IMG/VR virus record: IMGVR_UViG_3300020152_000260
Span: 1 to 39,805 of that record
Strand: one strand, 5' to 3'
Length of the DNA: 39,805 bases
Origin: a virus
This document shows, one piece after another, positions 7,458-15,808 of the stretch (within the stretch, counting starts at the first letter, position 1; each line of letters begins with the position of its first letter). Below the pieces are notes generated by a model, which was given only the letters and a program-made list of their open reading frames with translations, was not told where the DNA came from and did not search any database. Position numbers and translations under genes: made by a program.

Positions 7458-7864
7458 TCGAGCAACCCGAACAAATCGGGTTGAGAATCGGGCTCTTCGT
7501 CCCGGTACCGGGCGGCGATGTTGGCCACCTGTCGCCAGGTGAGTCCGTATTCGCGGGCGACGTCCGCTTGGGTGCGGCCCTCCCGGAGCGCTTCTACGAT
7601 AGCGGCATCCCGGACGGCGCGCAATGCCCGCTCGCATTTGGGGATATCCAGCCACTCCAGGGCGAACCGGGCGCACAGGGTATAGCCGGCCTCGCCGAGG
7701 GTCTTGATCAAATGATGGTCCGGCTCCGGATTCGAGGGAAACCAGAGCCGCGTGCCGCCGTAGGCATTCACGAGCGCGAGCGCCGCCTCCAGGCCGGCGA
7801 CTTCGACGAACTCCTGCACGATCGGCGGCAGCAGAGCGTTATCCATCGGCCTGGTCAATTCCAT
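7445..7864 (-). CDS. mor: Mor-family late/middle transcription activator
   Basis: A 139-residue member of the Mor/C activator family. Visible are an N-terminal dimerisation-like region (LPPIVQEFVEVAGLEAALAL), the beta segment YGGTRLWFP, and a C-terminal helix-turn-helix (GRTQADVAREYGLTWRQVAN). Such proteins bind a dyad just upstream of -35 and recruit RNA polymerase to activator-dependent phage promoters. It lies between the last early gene and the endolysin, exactly the position of the Mu middle/late switch. A second possible start is the internal methionine at 7846. Confidence 0.88.
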   Translation of the reverse strand: MELTRPMDNALLPPIVQEFVEVAGLEAALALVNAYGGTRLWFPSNPEPDHHLIKTLGEAGYTLCARFALEWLDIPKCERALRAVRDAAIVEALREGRTQADVAREYGLTWRQVANIAARYRDEEPDSQPDLFGLLENPR

Positions 7865-8042
7865 CGATATCGTCGGTCTCGGCGAGCGCTTCGTGGATCC
7901 ACTGATTGCGCGCGATAACCCGGTCTTTGAGCATTAGCGGCGACAGCTTGTAGTAGTCCGGGATAGCCATGTCTCGCAGCCGTTTTACATCCGCCTCGAG
8001 GCGTTCGATTTTTCGGTGCAGGGCGTCTCGGGTCGATCTCAT
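7839..8042 (-). CDS. Small hypothetical protein between gemA and mor
   Basis: A 67-residue, charged, mostly helical product (MRSTRDALHRKIERLEADVK at the start). It overlaps gemA by four bases and mor by 26 bases. No known motif. Its position and coupling support a real early gene of unknown role. Confidence 0.5.
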   Translation of the reverse strand: MRSTRDALHRKIERLEADVKRLRDMAIPDYYKLSPLMLKDRVIARNQWIHEALAETDDIDGIDQADG

Positions 8043-8497
8043 GGTTGATGCCTGTCGGTTTGCGGGTTAACGGGTTTCTCCAGGCGCTTCGCCCACTGCT
8101 TCAGCTTATCGATCAGCTTGGCCGCCTGTTTCTCGTCCGCCCACTGCAACGCCTCGATGCCGGTCTCGCGCTTGACCCAGGCATTGAGCGCCGCTTCGGA
8201 CGGATCGCGCACCGCGCCCGCCTCGTGCAGCGCCAGCCACAGCGCCCGGATCTTCCGGTCCTGCGGCGCGTGGGCCAATCGGCGTTGCTCGCCCTTGGCT
8301 TTCGGTACCCGGACCTTGAAGCCCAGGCTCTTCATCCGCGCGAGCACGTCCTCCAGCTGGTGGACGCGCATTTCGGTGGTAGAAGTTAGGCCGGTGGTCG
8401 ATCGGAGCATCTCGCGATAGACCTCGTCCTCCAGCCGGAGCTGGCCCTTGCCGATGTGGATCAGCCGGATCAATCGAGCGCGGTCGTCTGCGCTCAT
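8039..8497 (-). CDS. gemA: GemA regulatory protein (DUF1018)
   Basis: A 152-residue protein of the GemA/gp16 family. The N-terminal segment RLIRLIHIGKGQLRLEDEVY followed by REMLRSTTG is the family signature, followed by a basic middle and WVKRETGIEALQWADEKQA near the C-terminus. In Mu, GemA modulates host gene expression and DNA topology during lytic growth. Its place just before the mor region matches other Mu-like phages. Coupled to both neighbours by overlaps. Confidence 0.88.
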   Translation of the reverse strand: MSADDRARLIRLIHIGKGQLRLEDEVYREMLRSTTGLTSTTEMRVHQLEDVLARMKSLGFKVRVPKAKGEQRRLAHAPQDRKIRALWLALHEAGAVRDPSEAALNAWVKRETGIEALQWADEKQAAKLIDKLKQWAKRLEKPVNPQTDRHQP

Positions 8498-8898
8498 CTC
8501 AACCGCTCCTTAATCCGTTGCAGTTCCACCTCGGGCAGCCCGAACTCGATCCTGAGCTGCTTCGAGAGCTCCGCGACTTCCTGTTTCAAGCCGTCCCGCC
8601 TGCGCTCCGCTTTGCGGAGTTCCCTGTGCACGGCGTCCAGCGTCTTCTTCGCCCGTTCGATCTCGACACGCAGCGCGCGGTGCTGCGTGTCGAAGCTGTC
8701 CGCCCGGCGCGCCACATTCAAAAGCCAGTTAAACGGTTCGATGATCGATCCGCAGTCCTTGCAGGCCAGCGTCCGGCTCCGCTCATCGATCACTAGTTGC
8801 CAATGGGCGCAGGACAGCGCGCGCTTGAGCCCGACCATCCGGAACATCCGGCGCGGCTTGGCTTCGGCGAAGTCGATAATGTTGGAATTAATTTCCAT
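8494..8898 (-). CDS. Hypothetical early protein with a possible zinc site and a coiled coil
   Basis: A 134-residue protein. C30-x-H32 and C46-x2-C49 (LACKDCGS) could form a small zinc site, and residues about 68-128 are strongly charged and helical (RALRVEIERAKKTLDAVHRE), consistent with a coiled coil. I do not recognise the family. It overlaps gemA by four bases and follows the DUF3164 gene closely. Confidence 0.65.
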   Translation of the reverse strand: MEINSNIIDFAEAKPRRMFRMVGLKRALSCAHWQLVIDERSRTLACKDCGSIIEPFNWLLNVARRADSFDTQHRALRVEIERAKKTLDAVHRELRKAERRRDGLKQEVAELSKQLRIEFGLPEVELQRIKERLR

Positions 8899-8912
8899 CG
8901 GAACTCACGATC

Positions 8913-9566
8913 TCACAGCGCCGCCATATCCAGCGCGATCTGGCTATACGGCTGATCGGGCGCCGTGCGCTCGTACAGCCGGATATACGCTTTACTTCCC
9001 ACCACCTGGTGCGAATCCTTCAGCGCCTGCATCGCGTTCTGCCAGTTGGGATCGTCGATCGACAGGCGCATCAGGGTGACGATGCGCGAGTAGTTGATGC
9101 GGCCGCGCTTGTCGGTCTGGAAGGCGTGCTCCACCAGGGCCTTGATTTCCGAGCGGCTGCCCGCAGACCATTTGTGGATGCACTGATCGATCAGCGCCTT
9201 CGCTGCGTGCATCTTCTCGTCGAAAATCATCTGGTCGGCGACGTTGATCTCCACCTTGTGGCGGCCGTCGAACGAGAGGAGCTGGATGTTGCCCTTGGTC
9301 CCGCCGATCTTCGCGTTGTACTGCTCCGCGGCGAGCTGCACGAACGCTTCCACATCGGCCGTGGCGCCGTGCTTGAAACCCTTGAGCAGCTCCTGGACGC
9401 GCTTGGCGCGGCTGACCAGCTCCTTCACCAGGCTGTCCTTCACTTTGTCGAGCTCGGAGACTTGCTCTTCCGGAACCAGGTGGCCAGCGCTGTTCGCGCG
9501 GTAGCCGGGCGGGATCGCCGCGGCCGGGTGCGGATCGGTCAGATAGGGATAGGCGTTTTCGGTCAT
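8913..9566 (-). CDS. DUF3164 family phage protein
   Basis: A 217-residue protein matching DUF3164, common in the early regions of Mu-like phages. Signature segments are YPYLTDPHPAAAIPPGYRAN near the N-terminus, GGTKGNIQLLSFDGRHKVEI in the middle, and SEIKALVEHAFQTDKRGRIN followed by YSRIVTLMRLSIDDPNW towards the end. The biochemical role is unknown. A GA-rich sequence precedes the start. It is separated from the upstream gene by about 70 bases that hold a dispersed inverted repeat. Confidence 0.85.
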   Translation of the reverse strand: MTENAYPYLTDPHPAAAIPPGYRANSAGHLVPEEQVSELDKVKDSLVKELVSRAKRVQELLKGFKHGATADVEAFVQLAAEQYNAKIGGTKGNIQLLSFDGRHKVEINVADQMIFDEKMHAAKALIDQCIHKWSAGSRSEIKALVEHAFQTDKRGRINYSRIVTLMRLSIDDPNWQNAMQALKDSHQVVGSKAYIRLYERTAPDQPYSQIALDMAAL

Positions 9567-9592
9567 GGTGGTCTCTCTCGTTAAATTCGTAT

Positions 9593-9625
9593 GTAGGGTG
9601 GGTTAGCCGGCAGGCGTAACCCACC
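9593..9625. repeat. Dispersed inverted repeat, copy 1
   Basis: GTAGGGTGGGTTAGCCGG continues to TAACCCACC; the arms GGTGGGTTA (9597-9605) and TAACCCACC (9617-9625) are perfect nine-base complements. A second copy with the same first 18 bases lies at 20582-20618. Such intergenic repeats are scattered in many proteobacterial genomes, so this is probably host-derived rather than a phage signal. Confidence 0.8.
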
Positions 9626-9637
9626 ATTTGGGTTAGG

Positions 9638-10150
9638 TCATTTCCGAAGCGCCGCTCGCGCTGCGGCCACCTTGCCGGCGGCATCCGCGGCGGAGATCGG
9701 CGCGCCGGTGCGTTGACCTTCCGCCCGGTGCTGGCGCTGTTCCTCGCGCATAGCTTCGGCCTTGGCCACCGCTTTCTCCCCGATCCCTACGATGATCTCC
9801 AGGAGATAACCGTGGCTTTTGAGCGGCAGGCTGAGCGGCTTTTTGGCGTGGCGGTTCTGGATTTCCTCCAGGGCGGCCGCCCACACTTCCTGCGGGGCCG
9901 GCCAGATGCGGCCGTCCCGGTTGATCTGCGCGTCCTTGATCTGCGGCAGCAGCTCCCCAAGCAGCGTGGCCAGCCGGTCCAGGGAAAGCTGGCGGGTTTT
10001 CGGGCGGAACAATGCGATGTACTGGATCAGCAGTTTCCCGAGCGGTGCCGGGAGCTGCAGTGCAATCTGCACCGCCTCCCGCGCGCCGTCGTGGGCTACC
10101 ACGATGTCCAGGCTCATCAGCGCCCCGCAGGATGGACAGGTCAGCTTCAT
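9638..10150 (-). CDS. Hypothetical early protein with N-terminal CxxC
   Basis: A 170-residue protein beginning MKLTCPSCGALMSLDI, with a single CPSC pair and no visible second pair. It then carries YIALFRPKTRQLSLDRLATL and a helical C-terminus ending in an Ala-rich basic tail. I have seen similar proteins in Mu-like phage early regions, but know no function. Overlaps the preceding small membrane-protein gene by four bases. Confidence 0.7.
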   Translation of the reverse strand: MKLTCPSCGALMSLDIVVAHDGAREAVQIALQLPAPLGKLLIQYIALFRPKTRQLSLDRLATLLGELLPQIKDAQINRDGRIWPAPQEVWAAALEEIQNRHAKKPLSLPLKSHGYLLEIIVGIGEKAVAKAEAMREEQRQHRAEGQRTGAPISAADAAGKVAAARAALRK

Positions 10151-10320
10151 CGTTTCGCCAAAGGGTAATAGTCGTCATCCGAAATCTCCTCGATGGTGTC
10201 CGCGACCAGTTCATGCTCGTCCGGCTCCGGCTCGTTCTGCCACCGGCCTAACACCCCGCTCAACACAAAGCCGATGAAGATACCAATGCTCAAAATAATC
10301 AGGATGCCGATCGCGATCAT
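10147..10320 (-). CDS. Small single-pass membrane protein
   Basis: The start at 10320 gives a 57-residue protein; a longer reading upstream is only the shadow of the next gene. Residues 2-24 (IAIGILIILSIGIFIGFVLS) form one strong transmembrane helix, followed by a highly acidic tail. It overlaps its upstream neighbour by four bases. Role unknown. Confidence 0.6.
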   Translation of the reverse strand: MIAIGILIILSIGIFIGFVLSGVLGRWQNEPEPDEHELVADTIEEISDDDYYPLAKR

Positions 10321-10643
10321 GGGTTTGCCCTCAGTTGGCCGAGTCCTAAAAAGCCGGTGGCTGGGCGAGCGCGGTTGTCTGGCTCGCGCCACTGCACCTT
10401 GCAGCCGTGATACGGCGCCGACCTTAAGACGTAGCGTTCTACGCCGTTTCCGCCGCGGCCGATCCACTCCCCACCGAGTTTCCGGCAGGCCGGCGACCAG
10501 TTGAGCGTCAGCACCGGTAGCCGTCCGAGGCACGAAACAGTCATCACCTCGATGCCGCGCGCGGCGAGATCCTCCGCCGCATCCGCCGCAAGGCGCATGG
10601 CGCGGGCGAGATTTCTATTTTTGTCGATGATGTTTTTCTTCAT
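10317..10643 (-). CDS. Small hypothetical early protein
   Basis: A 108-residue product starting MKKNIIDKNRNLARAMRLAA, with a helical Ala-rich first third and a basic Gly/Arg-rich end. No recognised motif. A serviceable ribosome site (GGTGTGAGA) is upstream. The overlap with the next gene supports it as real. Confidence 0.5.
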   Translation of the reverse strand: MKKNIIDKNRNLARAMRLAADAAEDLAARGIEVMTVSCLGRLPVLTLNWSPACRKLGGEWIGRGGNGVERYVLRSAPYHGCKVQWREPDNRARPATGFLGLGQLRANP

Positions 10644-10653
10644 CTCACACCCC

Positions 10654-10890
10654 TTAGTTCATCTTGGCTTTAACGTCGGCCTGAGCTTGCGCCAAGACCG
10701 CCGCCGGAATAGTCGCCGCCGAAAGCAGCAGCCGCCCGATCTCCAGCGCCTTTTCCGGCAATAGCTCAATCGCGCCGACCGGCAGGCGGGTTTTCCCCAT
10801 GAGTACTATCAGCACCGTCCCGCTGGTGGGAGATGCCGCCACTTGGACACCGTCGAGCGGGATGTTTTTGTTGTCGAATACCAGTTGCAT
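10654..10890 (-). CDS. Small hypothetical early protein
   Basis: A 78-residue product (MQLVFDNKNIPLDGVQVAAS at the start). It lies one base after the stop of the B-type ATPase gene, with AAGGAGG before its ATG, and therefore belongs to the transposition operon. No known domain is visible. Confidence 0.55.
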   Translation of the reverse strand: MQLVFDNKNIPLDGVQVAASPTSGTVLIVLMGKTRLPVGAIELLPEKALEIGRLLLSAATIPAAVLAQAQADVKAKMN

Positions 10891-10891
10891 G

Positions 10892-12085
10892 TCAGACCTC
10901 CTTAACCAGGTCCGCGCCGACTTTGGGCGCGCCGAGCTCGGCGGCGAGGTTGAGGCTGCCGGTGATCAGGTTGTTGACGGCCAGTGGGTAGAGGAGGCTT
11001 AGCCGGTCCCTGCGGTTTTGCTGGGTGAGGGTGAGCCGCGCGCGCACCGCGTCCAAGGCGTCCGGCTCGAACACCTCGGCCGGGTCCTTGCCGATCCGGC
11101 GGAGCTTGAACGCGACATAGTCCTCCAGCCGGGCATCCAAGGGCGGCAGCTCCACCACCTCGCAGCGCTGCGTGACTTCGCGCAGCTCCGGGTTGCGCTC
11201 GTCCAGACGCATGCGCAATTCCGGCTGGCCGATCAGGATGATCGATAAGAGCTTCGCGTGCCCGAGCTTCAGCTCGTAAAAGCCTTTCAGATGCTTCAGG
11301 GTCGGCGGCGCCAGCCGGTGGGCCTCATCCAGGATCAGGCAATGCCGGTTCCCGGCCTGGTGCGAGGCGATCAGGGCATCGTGCGCACGCGCTGTCTTGT
11401 TCTGGAGATCCGAGGGCCTGGGCGACGAGGGCGCGACCTTCCGCAGGATCGCGTCGAGGATGGCCCCGGCCTTGAGGCGCTTGCCCTTGGTGTCGTCGCC
11501 CTCCATTCCCACCACGTAGGGGCGGATGAGGGTAATCGACAACTCCTCCCGGACGATCCGGTCCTCGATATCGTCCGCCAGGGTCGATTTGCCCGCGCCC
11601 GATTCCCCGCACACGGCCAGAAAGCCGCCGTGCTTCGCGGTCTGGAACATGGCTTCCCGCACGTAGCGGATGTCGGGCGAGACGAACACGTCGTCGGTTT
11701 CCTGCACGTCGTCCGCGAAGGGATCGCGGAACAGACCGAAGTGCTTTTTCGCGGCTGGTGTCAGCCCTTGTTTTCGCAGTAACATAGAATCTTCCTCAGA
11801 TATGGCCCCGGTCTTTGCCGGAGCGATGTCAACCGGCTGGCGGGCGTTGCACCGCTCGTCAGCCACCTCTTCGAACAGCCCGCCCGCATCCCAATCCTCG
11901 TGCCCCAGGCGGGCTTTCAATTCATCCATGATTCGGTCCACCAGCACCGCCGTGCCCGGCGTCTTCGGCCATCGCCCGTGATTGCAGATCAGCGACAGCG
12001 TCGACCGGCTCACGTCGATCGCCCGCGCCAGCTCCGCGAGGCTAATGCCGTGCTCGGCGAGGACGGCTTTCAACTTAATGGCCAT
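10892..12085 (-). CDS. B: Transposition target-selection ATPase (Mu B type)
   Basis: The start at 12085 (MAIKLKAVLAEHGISLAELA) is chosen because it opens a helix-turn-helix as in MuB; the longer frame upstream is low-complexity and shadows two other genes. The 397-residue AAA+ ATPase has Walker A GESGAGKS (160-167), Walker B LILDEAH (250-256) and the sensor-like SIILIGQPEL. It would bind target DNA with ATP, activate transposase A and impose target immunity. It lies two genes downstream of A, and overlaps the small preceding gene by 11 bases. Confidence 0.92.
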   Translation of the reverse strand: MAIKLKAVLAEHGISLAELARAIDVSRSTLSLICNHGRWPKTPGTAVLVDRIMDELKARLGHEDWDAGGLFEEVADERCNARQPVDIAPAKTGAISEEDSMLLRKQGLTPAAKKHFGLFRDPFADDVQETDDVFVSPDIRYVREAMFQTAKHGGFLAVCGESGAGKSTLADDIEDRIVREELSITLIRPYVVGMEGDDTKGKRLKAGAILDAILRKVAPSSPRPSDLQNKTARAHDALIASHQAGNRHCLILDEAHRLAPPTLKHLKGFYELKLGHAKLLSIILIGQPELRMRLDERNPELREVTQRCEVVELPPLDARLEDYVAFKLRRIGKDPAEVFEPDALDAVRARLTLTQQNRRDRLSLLYPLAVNNLITGSLNLAAELGAPKVGADLVKEV

Positions 12086-12293
12086 GCCGTTTCCTCCCCG
12101 GCGTTGTCGCGAGGACGTGCCGGCGGGCCGTGTCGTTGATCTGCCAGATGGACTCGACGAAGCGGGTGGCCAGCGCCGCCGCGGGCGAAACGGTGTCCTG
12201 CTCCGACAGCGCCGGCTCGAACTCGACCTCGACGGCCACGTTGTCCGGGTTCTCCGCCAGCGGGTCGTCGCGCAGTTTGATGATGACGTCCAT
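12075..12293 (-). CDS. Small hypothetical protein before B
   Basis: A 72-residue acidic product (MDVIIKLRDDPLAENPDNVA at the start) with a basic C-terminal tail. It begins seven bases after the preceding gene and overlaps B by 11 bases. The tight packing supports a real gene. No motif recognised. Confidence 0.55.
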   Translation of the reverse strand: MDVIIKLRDDPLAENPDNVAVEVEFEPALSEQDTVSPAAALATRFVESIWQINDTARRHVLATTPGRKRHGH

Positions 12294-12299
12294 GGGCGC

Positions 12300-12680
12300 T
12301 TAGTCTTCCAGCCCCAGTTCCACTGCAAACCGGACGGCCACCGCCGCGACCTGGAGGGCTTCATCCACGGCCGAGGTCTCATCGTCCACCTTCACTTCGT
12401 CCCAGAGGTCGTCGAGCTCCTCCTGGATCAGTGCGTAGCCCTCGTGCAGGCTGTGTAACTCGGGAAATGTGGCGATCGACTTTTGCAGTTCGGTCCGAAC
12501 CTGGCGCAGCGCCCAGCCGATGGCGTCCATTCCCAGCCCCAGGATCTCGATGTTTTCGCCGGCCTCGAATGATTCCGACGCCACCTTGCCGACGGCATTC
12601 ACGACCTGCTCCACGGTTTCCGCCGGCACGCTGCCCTTCAATTCGTGAGCCACGGCCTTAACCAATTCGTCTTTCGTCAT
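12300..12680 (-). CDS. HU-like N-terminus fused to an NTP-PPase-like helical domain
   Basis: A 126-residue protein in two parts. Residues 1-50 (MTKDELVKAVAHELK, then VVNAVGKVASESFEAGENIE and ILGLG) follow the first half of HU/IHF proteins, stopping where the beta-arm would begin. The rest contains SLHEGYALIQEELDDLWDEV and an Ala-rich final helix, which resembles small MazG-like all-alpha proteins seen in phages (acidic EExxD motif). HU bends DNA and MazG-type enzymes hydrolyse nucleoside triphosphates, but neither activity can be assumed here. It sits between A and B. Confidence 0.6.
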   Translation of the reverse strand: MTKDELVKAVAHELKGSVPAETVEQVVNAVGKVASESFEAGENIEILGLGMDAIGWALRQVRTELQKSIATFPELHSLHEGYALIQEELDDLWDEVKVDDETSAVDEALQVAAVAVRFAVELGLED

Positions 12681-12693
12681 CGTCTAACCTCCT

Positions 12694-14472
12694 TTACTTC
12701 ACGATCGCCAGCTTCGGCTGGCGGGCTTCTCCCCGGCTCAGGCGCTCGGCCAGAGCGGGCAGTTCGGTTTCGGGGACACCCTCCGGGTACTCCCGTTGAA
12801 TCTGTTGGAGATGCTCCGGCCGCCACTCCACGCCCAGCCGCGCGCGCAGCCACTTGGCCGCTTGCACATGGTTGAGCGGGATCAGCTCGACCGTGGGCGC
12901 GGCGATTTGCAAATCGGTGCCGCGCTTCGCGAGGTAGGCCGGGAGCTCGGTTTCCTTGGCTTCCTTGTAGGGGTCGATCCGGCCGGCGAAAGATTGAAAA
13001 TCCTTTCGGTCCCGCGCCTTTTCATCGGCCTCCAGGGTCTTCGCGCCGCTGGCCCGCATCGAAATGCGCTTGCGGTTTTGGTCGGTCTCGGTGTCGCCGG
13101 GCGACTTGAACTCTTCGCCGATGGTCGCGGTGTTGGTCCTAAATCCCCATTCGCCATTGAGCGGGTCGACCGTGCCGGTCACGTCCAGCAGCTCGATGTG
13201 CCGCTCGTGCCCGTCGGCGTCCGTCACCACCGCCATGGCGCAGTCCTCGAACGGGTGCCAGTGCAGGAAAACGTCGCCCCGGACCATGACGCCCGGCACG
13301 TCCTTGACGCTCCAGGTGCGGCCCTTGAACTCGGCGGTCAGGTCGCCGCTCACCTTGCGCTTCTGCGGCTCGTCGGTCGCCAGGGAAAGCAGCACCGACT
13401 CGGGCTGGGTCTTGATCAGCTCGTGCTGGCGGATGTGCATCCAGGCGTCGAACCGGGTCATGCCGTGGCGGGTGTGGGGCTTGGTGGCGTTCCACCAGAG
13501 CTGGAACACCTCGGCCGCCTGGTTGAGCTGCTCGAAGCTCCGGATCGCGGAGCGCTGATCGCGGAGGCCGTGCTCGAAGGCCATTTCGACGCGGTTCTGA
13601 GCACCTTCGACGCTGCCCTTGGCCCTGGCGTTGCGCCGCTTGTTGACGATCAGGTGGATGCCGAGCCGGGTGCAGAAGCGCTTGACCAGTCCGCCGGCCG
13701 TGGCGCCGGGGTCGACCATCAGAATGGCCGGCCGGCCGTGGAACGGGTCGCTCGGGCTGGCCTTGGGCGCCATAGCCCAGGCCAGGAACCGGACGGTGTG
13801 CTCGGCGGTCTCGGCGTGCGGGTAATAGCGCCAGCGGATCACATTGGTGGCGTGGTCGGTCAGCACGTAGCGAATGACGCGCTTTTCCTCGATCGCCTTG
13901 AGGTTGTGCGGCTTGTTCTTGTAGTGCACGGCCGGGTCGAGTTCCTCGATCACCGCCCCGCCGCCCGGCAGGTAATAGAGCACGCAGACCGAGCCGTCCA
14001 CCTGCCAGACATGGTTCGGGTGGAGGCTCCTGAGCGATTGGTGCGGCGTCGGCCGGCGGAGCTGCTCCGGGTGCACCCCGTAGCCGCGAAGGGCGCGGGC
14101 GATCGCTGAATAGGATAAGGGCCGGATTTCGCCGGTCACGACGTCCAGCCGCTCCGCGCGGATCTCGCCGTTGGCCCGCAACACGTCCACCGCCGTTTCC
14201 AGGGTGCGCCCGCGTTTCTCGTTGAGCCGGTAACCCTCCATCAGGTAGGCGCTGACCGTGTCCGCTTCGGCGCGCGGCAGTTCGTAGTCGCCACGGTCCG
14301 CGCGCTTCTTTCGGTCGCTCACGGTCACCCGCTGCAGCAGCCGGTAGAACGCCGGTTTCGATAGGCCGAGTTCGGCGGCGCCGGCTTCGACGACCGGCCC
14401 CTTCTCGCTGTGCGGCGTCTCGGCCAGGCGCTTGGCGTAACGGTCGGCGACGCGGAGGCGGTGCAGGTCCAT
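12694..14472 (-). CDS. A: Mu-like DDE transposase A
   Basis: A 592-residue recombinase that binds the phage ends and performs replicative and integrative transposition. The N-terminus has helix-turn-helix-like DNA-binding segments. The RNase H-fold core shows D159 in HVWQVDG, D254 in ILMVDPG and E289 in GSVEGAQN, a D-D-34-E spacing closer to rve/IS481-like enzymes than to the wider spacing of MuA. A beta-barrel-like region (GRTWSVKDVPGVMVRGDVFL) follows, as in the Mu C-terminal fold. It lies in the B3/D3112-type order before B. Confidence 0.94.
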   Translation of the reverse strand: MDLHRLRVADRYAKRLAETPHSEKGPVVEAGAAELGLSKPAFYRLLQRVTVSDRKKRADRGDYELPRAEADTVSAYLMEGYRLNEKRGRTLETAVDVLRANGEIRAERLDVVTGEIRPLSYSAIARALRGYGVHPEQLRRPTPHQSLRSLHPNHVWQVDGSVCVLYYLPGGGAVIEELDPAVHYKNKPHNLKAIEEKRVIRYVLTDHATNVIRWRYYPHAETAEHTVRFLAWAMAPKASPSDPFHGRPAILMVDPGATAGGLVKRFCTRLGIHLIVNKRRNARAKGSVEGAQNRVEMAFEHGLRDQRSAIRSFEQLNQAAEVFQLWWNATKPHTRHGMTRFDAWMHIRQHELIKTQPESVLLSLATDEPQKRKVSGDLTAEFKGRTWSVKDVPGVMVRGDVFLHWHPFEDCAMAVVTDADGHERHIELLDVTGTVDPLNGEWGFRTNTATIGEEFKSPGDTETDQNRKRISMRASGAKTLEADEKARDRKDFQSFAGRIDPYKEAKETELPAYLAKRGTDLQIAAPTVELIPLNHVQAAKWLRARLGVEWRPEHLQQIQREYPEGVPETELPALAERLSRGEARQPKLAIVK

Positions 14473-14474
14473 GA

Positions 14475-15443
14475 TCAGTTCACCGTACCGGCTTGGGCGT
14501 TCTGTTCCGCGAGATCGGCGTTGATCTTCGCCCAGATCTCGCGGTCGTCGTCGCCGGCCGCTTCGCGGAAGAGCGAGACACCATCTTCGGCAGGCAGCAC
14601 GTCGACGTCCTTGCCCACCATCCGCGCCATGGAGACGATTTGACCTAAAGCCTGGGCGACCAGCAGCCGGGCGTGCTCTTGCTGCTCGGGCGTGTGTACA
14701 TCCAAAACGGCGACGATGCGGGCCATCAGGCCGGTTTGGATCTTCACCGCGATGGCGAGTGCTTCGTTCTGCAGGTCCAGGACGTAGCGCGAGGTGTGGT
14801 CCTCGGGCTCGGCGTACTGGCGCTTGTCCAGCTTGGTGGAGAGTTCGTCGATCTTCTCGTTCTTGGCCGCGATCAGCTTGGCTTTGGCGTCGAGGTCACC
14901 TTTGAGGTCAGCGAGTTGCTTCTGGTTATCGGTCTTGGCTTTGCGCAATGCGGCGCGGAGCTCGGTGGGCGACATGCGATCTATTTCATCCAGCTTCAGG
15001 CCGCGGACGGTTCCGCCTTCGCCCAGCTCTTGGATTTCATCGTCGTCAAGGGTCGCTAATTCGATGAGCTTGGTTTTGGATGGCGATTTCAAGCGCGACA
15101 CCAGCGTCGTATTTGCCAGCTTTACCGCTGCCGCCATCAATCTCTGCGCAGCCCTTGGGTGGATCCCGATCTGATCGAGCGTATTGAGCCAATCCCCATG
15201 CGGCTCGTGCTCTTTTAGCTGAACGAGCCGCCTGCCGGCTTCAAGCAAGGTCTCCGCGGATTGAGCGAGATAGAATCGAGTCTCTTGGATGACTCGATCG
15301 CGCTGGTACGGAATGATGTCGCCAAAGCGTTCGTCGATCTCGTGAGTCAGCGCGGTGTATTCCCTGGACACGTGCGCCAACTCGTTGCCGGCGTCCGTTA
15401 CCACGTGTTCGTCCAGCTCGGTCTCAGTGGGCTTTCTCGACAT
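14475..15443 (-). CDS. DUF3102-family phage protein upstream of transposase A
   Basis: A 322-residue protein. Residues about 50-115 (QETRFYLAQSAETLLEAGRR, then LVQLKEHEPHGDWLNTLDQ) match DUF3102, a family of plasmid and phage proteins with ParB-like helical features. A long charged coiled-coil region follows (KAKLIAAKNEKIDELSTKLD). It ends three bases before A, so the two are surely cotranscribed. A DNA-binding or partner role in transposition is only inference. Confidence 0.8.
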   Translation of the reverse strand: MSRKPTETELDEHVVTDAGNELAHVSREYTALTHEIDERFGDIIPYQRDRVIQETRFYLAQSAETLLEAGRRLVQLKEHEPHGDWLNTLDQIGIHPRAAQRLMAAAVKLANTTLVSRLKSPSKTKLIELATLDDDEIQELGEGGTVRGLKLDEIDRMSPTELRAALRKAKTDNQKQLADLKGDLDAKAKLIAAKNEKIDELSTKLDKRQYAEPEDHTSRYVLDLQNEALAIAVKIQTGLMARIVAVLDVHTPEQQEHARLLVAQALGQIVSMARMVGKDVDVLPAEDGVSLFREAAGDDDREIWAKINADLAEQNAQAGTVN

Positions 15444-15445
15444 GT

Positions 15446-15808
15446 TCAGTCTCCTAGTTGGGTCATCACGCGTTGTTTAGCTTGCTCGAATGAGCTAATG
15501 CCACCGGTCATCCGGGTAATCCGTTGCCGGGATTCCTCGATCCGCGCCGCGGCCGCATCGAGCGAATTCATGATCTGAATCGAAACCTGGGCTAGGCGGT
15601 GGCTGATCCGAATTCGCCCGGTCTCCGGAATCCGCTCCGCATAACCTTTGGCCTCCAGCGTCGCGACGTAGCGCGTGATTGCGCTAGCCGGAAATCCGGT
15701 GGCTTTGGCCAGCTCCGTCGGGCTGTAGCCGTGGATAAAGTTGCGCTCCAGGACCCGGAGCACGTCCAGGACCTTCTCGCCCGCCTCGACCGTTAGGGTT
15801 TTGCTCAT
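15446..15808 (-). CDS. IclR-like winged-helix regulator
   Basis: A 120-residue protein with an IclR-type winged helix: VLDVLRVLERNFIHGYSPTE, then LAKATGFPASAITRYVATLE and AKGYAERIPETGRIRIS as the wing. The ligand-binding domain of full IclR proteins is absent. A helical tail follows. It probably acts as a phage early regulator. Overlaps the upstream gene by four bases and ends three bases before the DUF3102 gene. Confidence 0.75.
   Translation of the reverse strand: MSKTLTVEAGEKVLDVLRVLERNFIHGYSPTELAKATGFPASAITRYVATLEAKGYAERIPETGRIRISHRLAQVSIQIMNSLDAAAARIEESRQRITRMTGGISSFEQAKQRVMTQLGD

Noticed and set aside
12086-12382. Upstream extension of the B ATPase by 99 residues
   Set aside because: The added part is Arg/Ser/Pro low-complexity and overlaps two other genes; the start at 12085 opens the helix-turn-helix expected of B.
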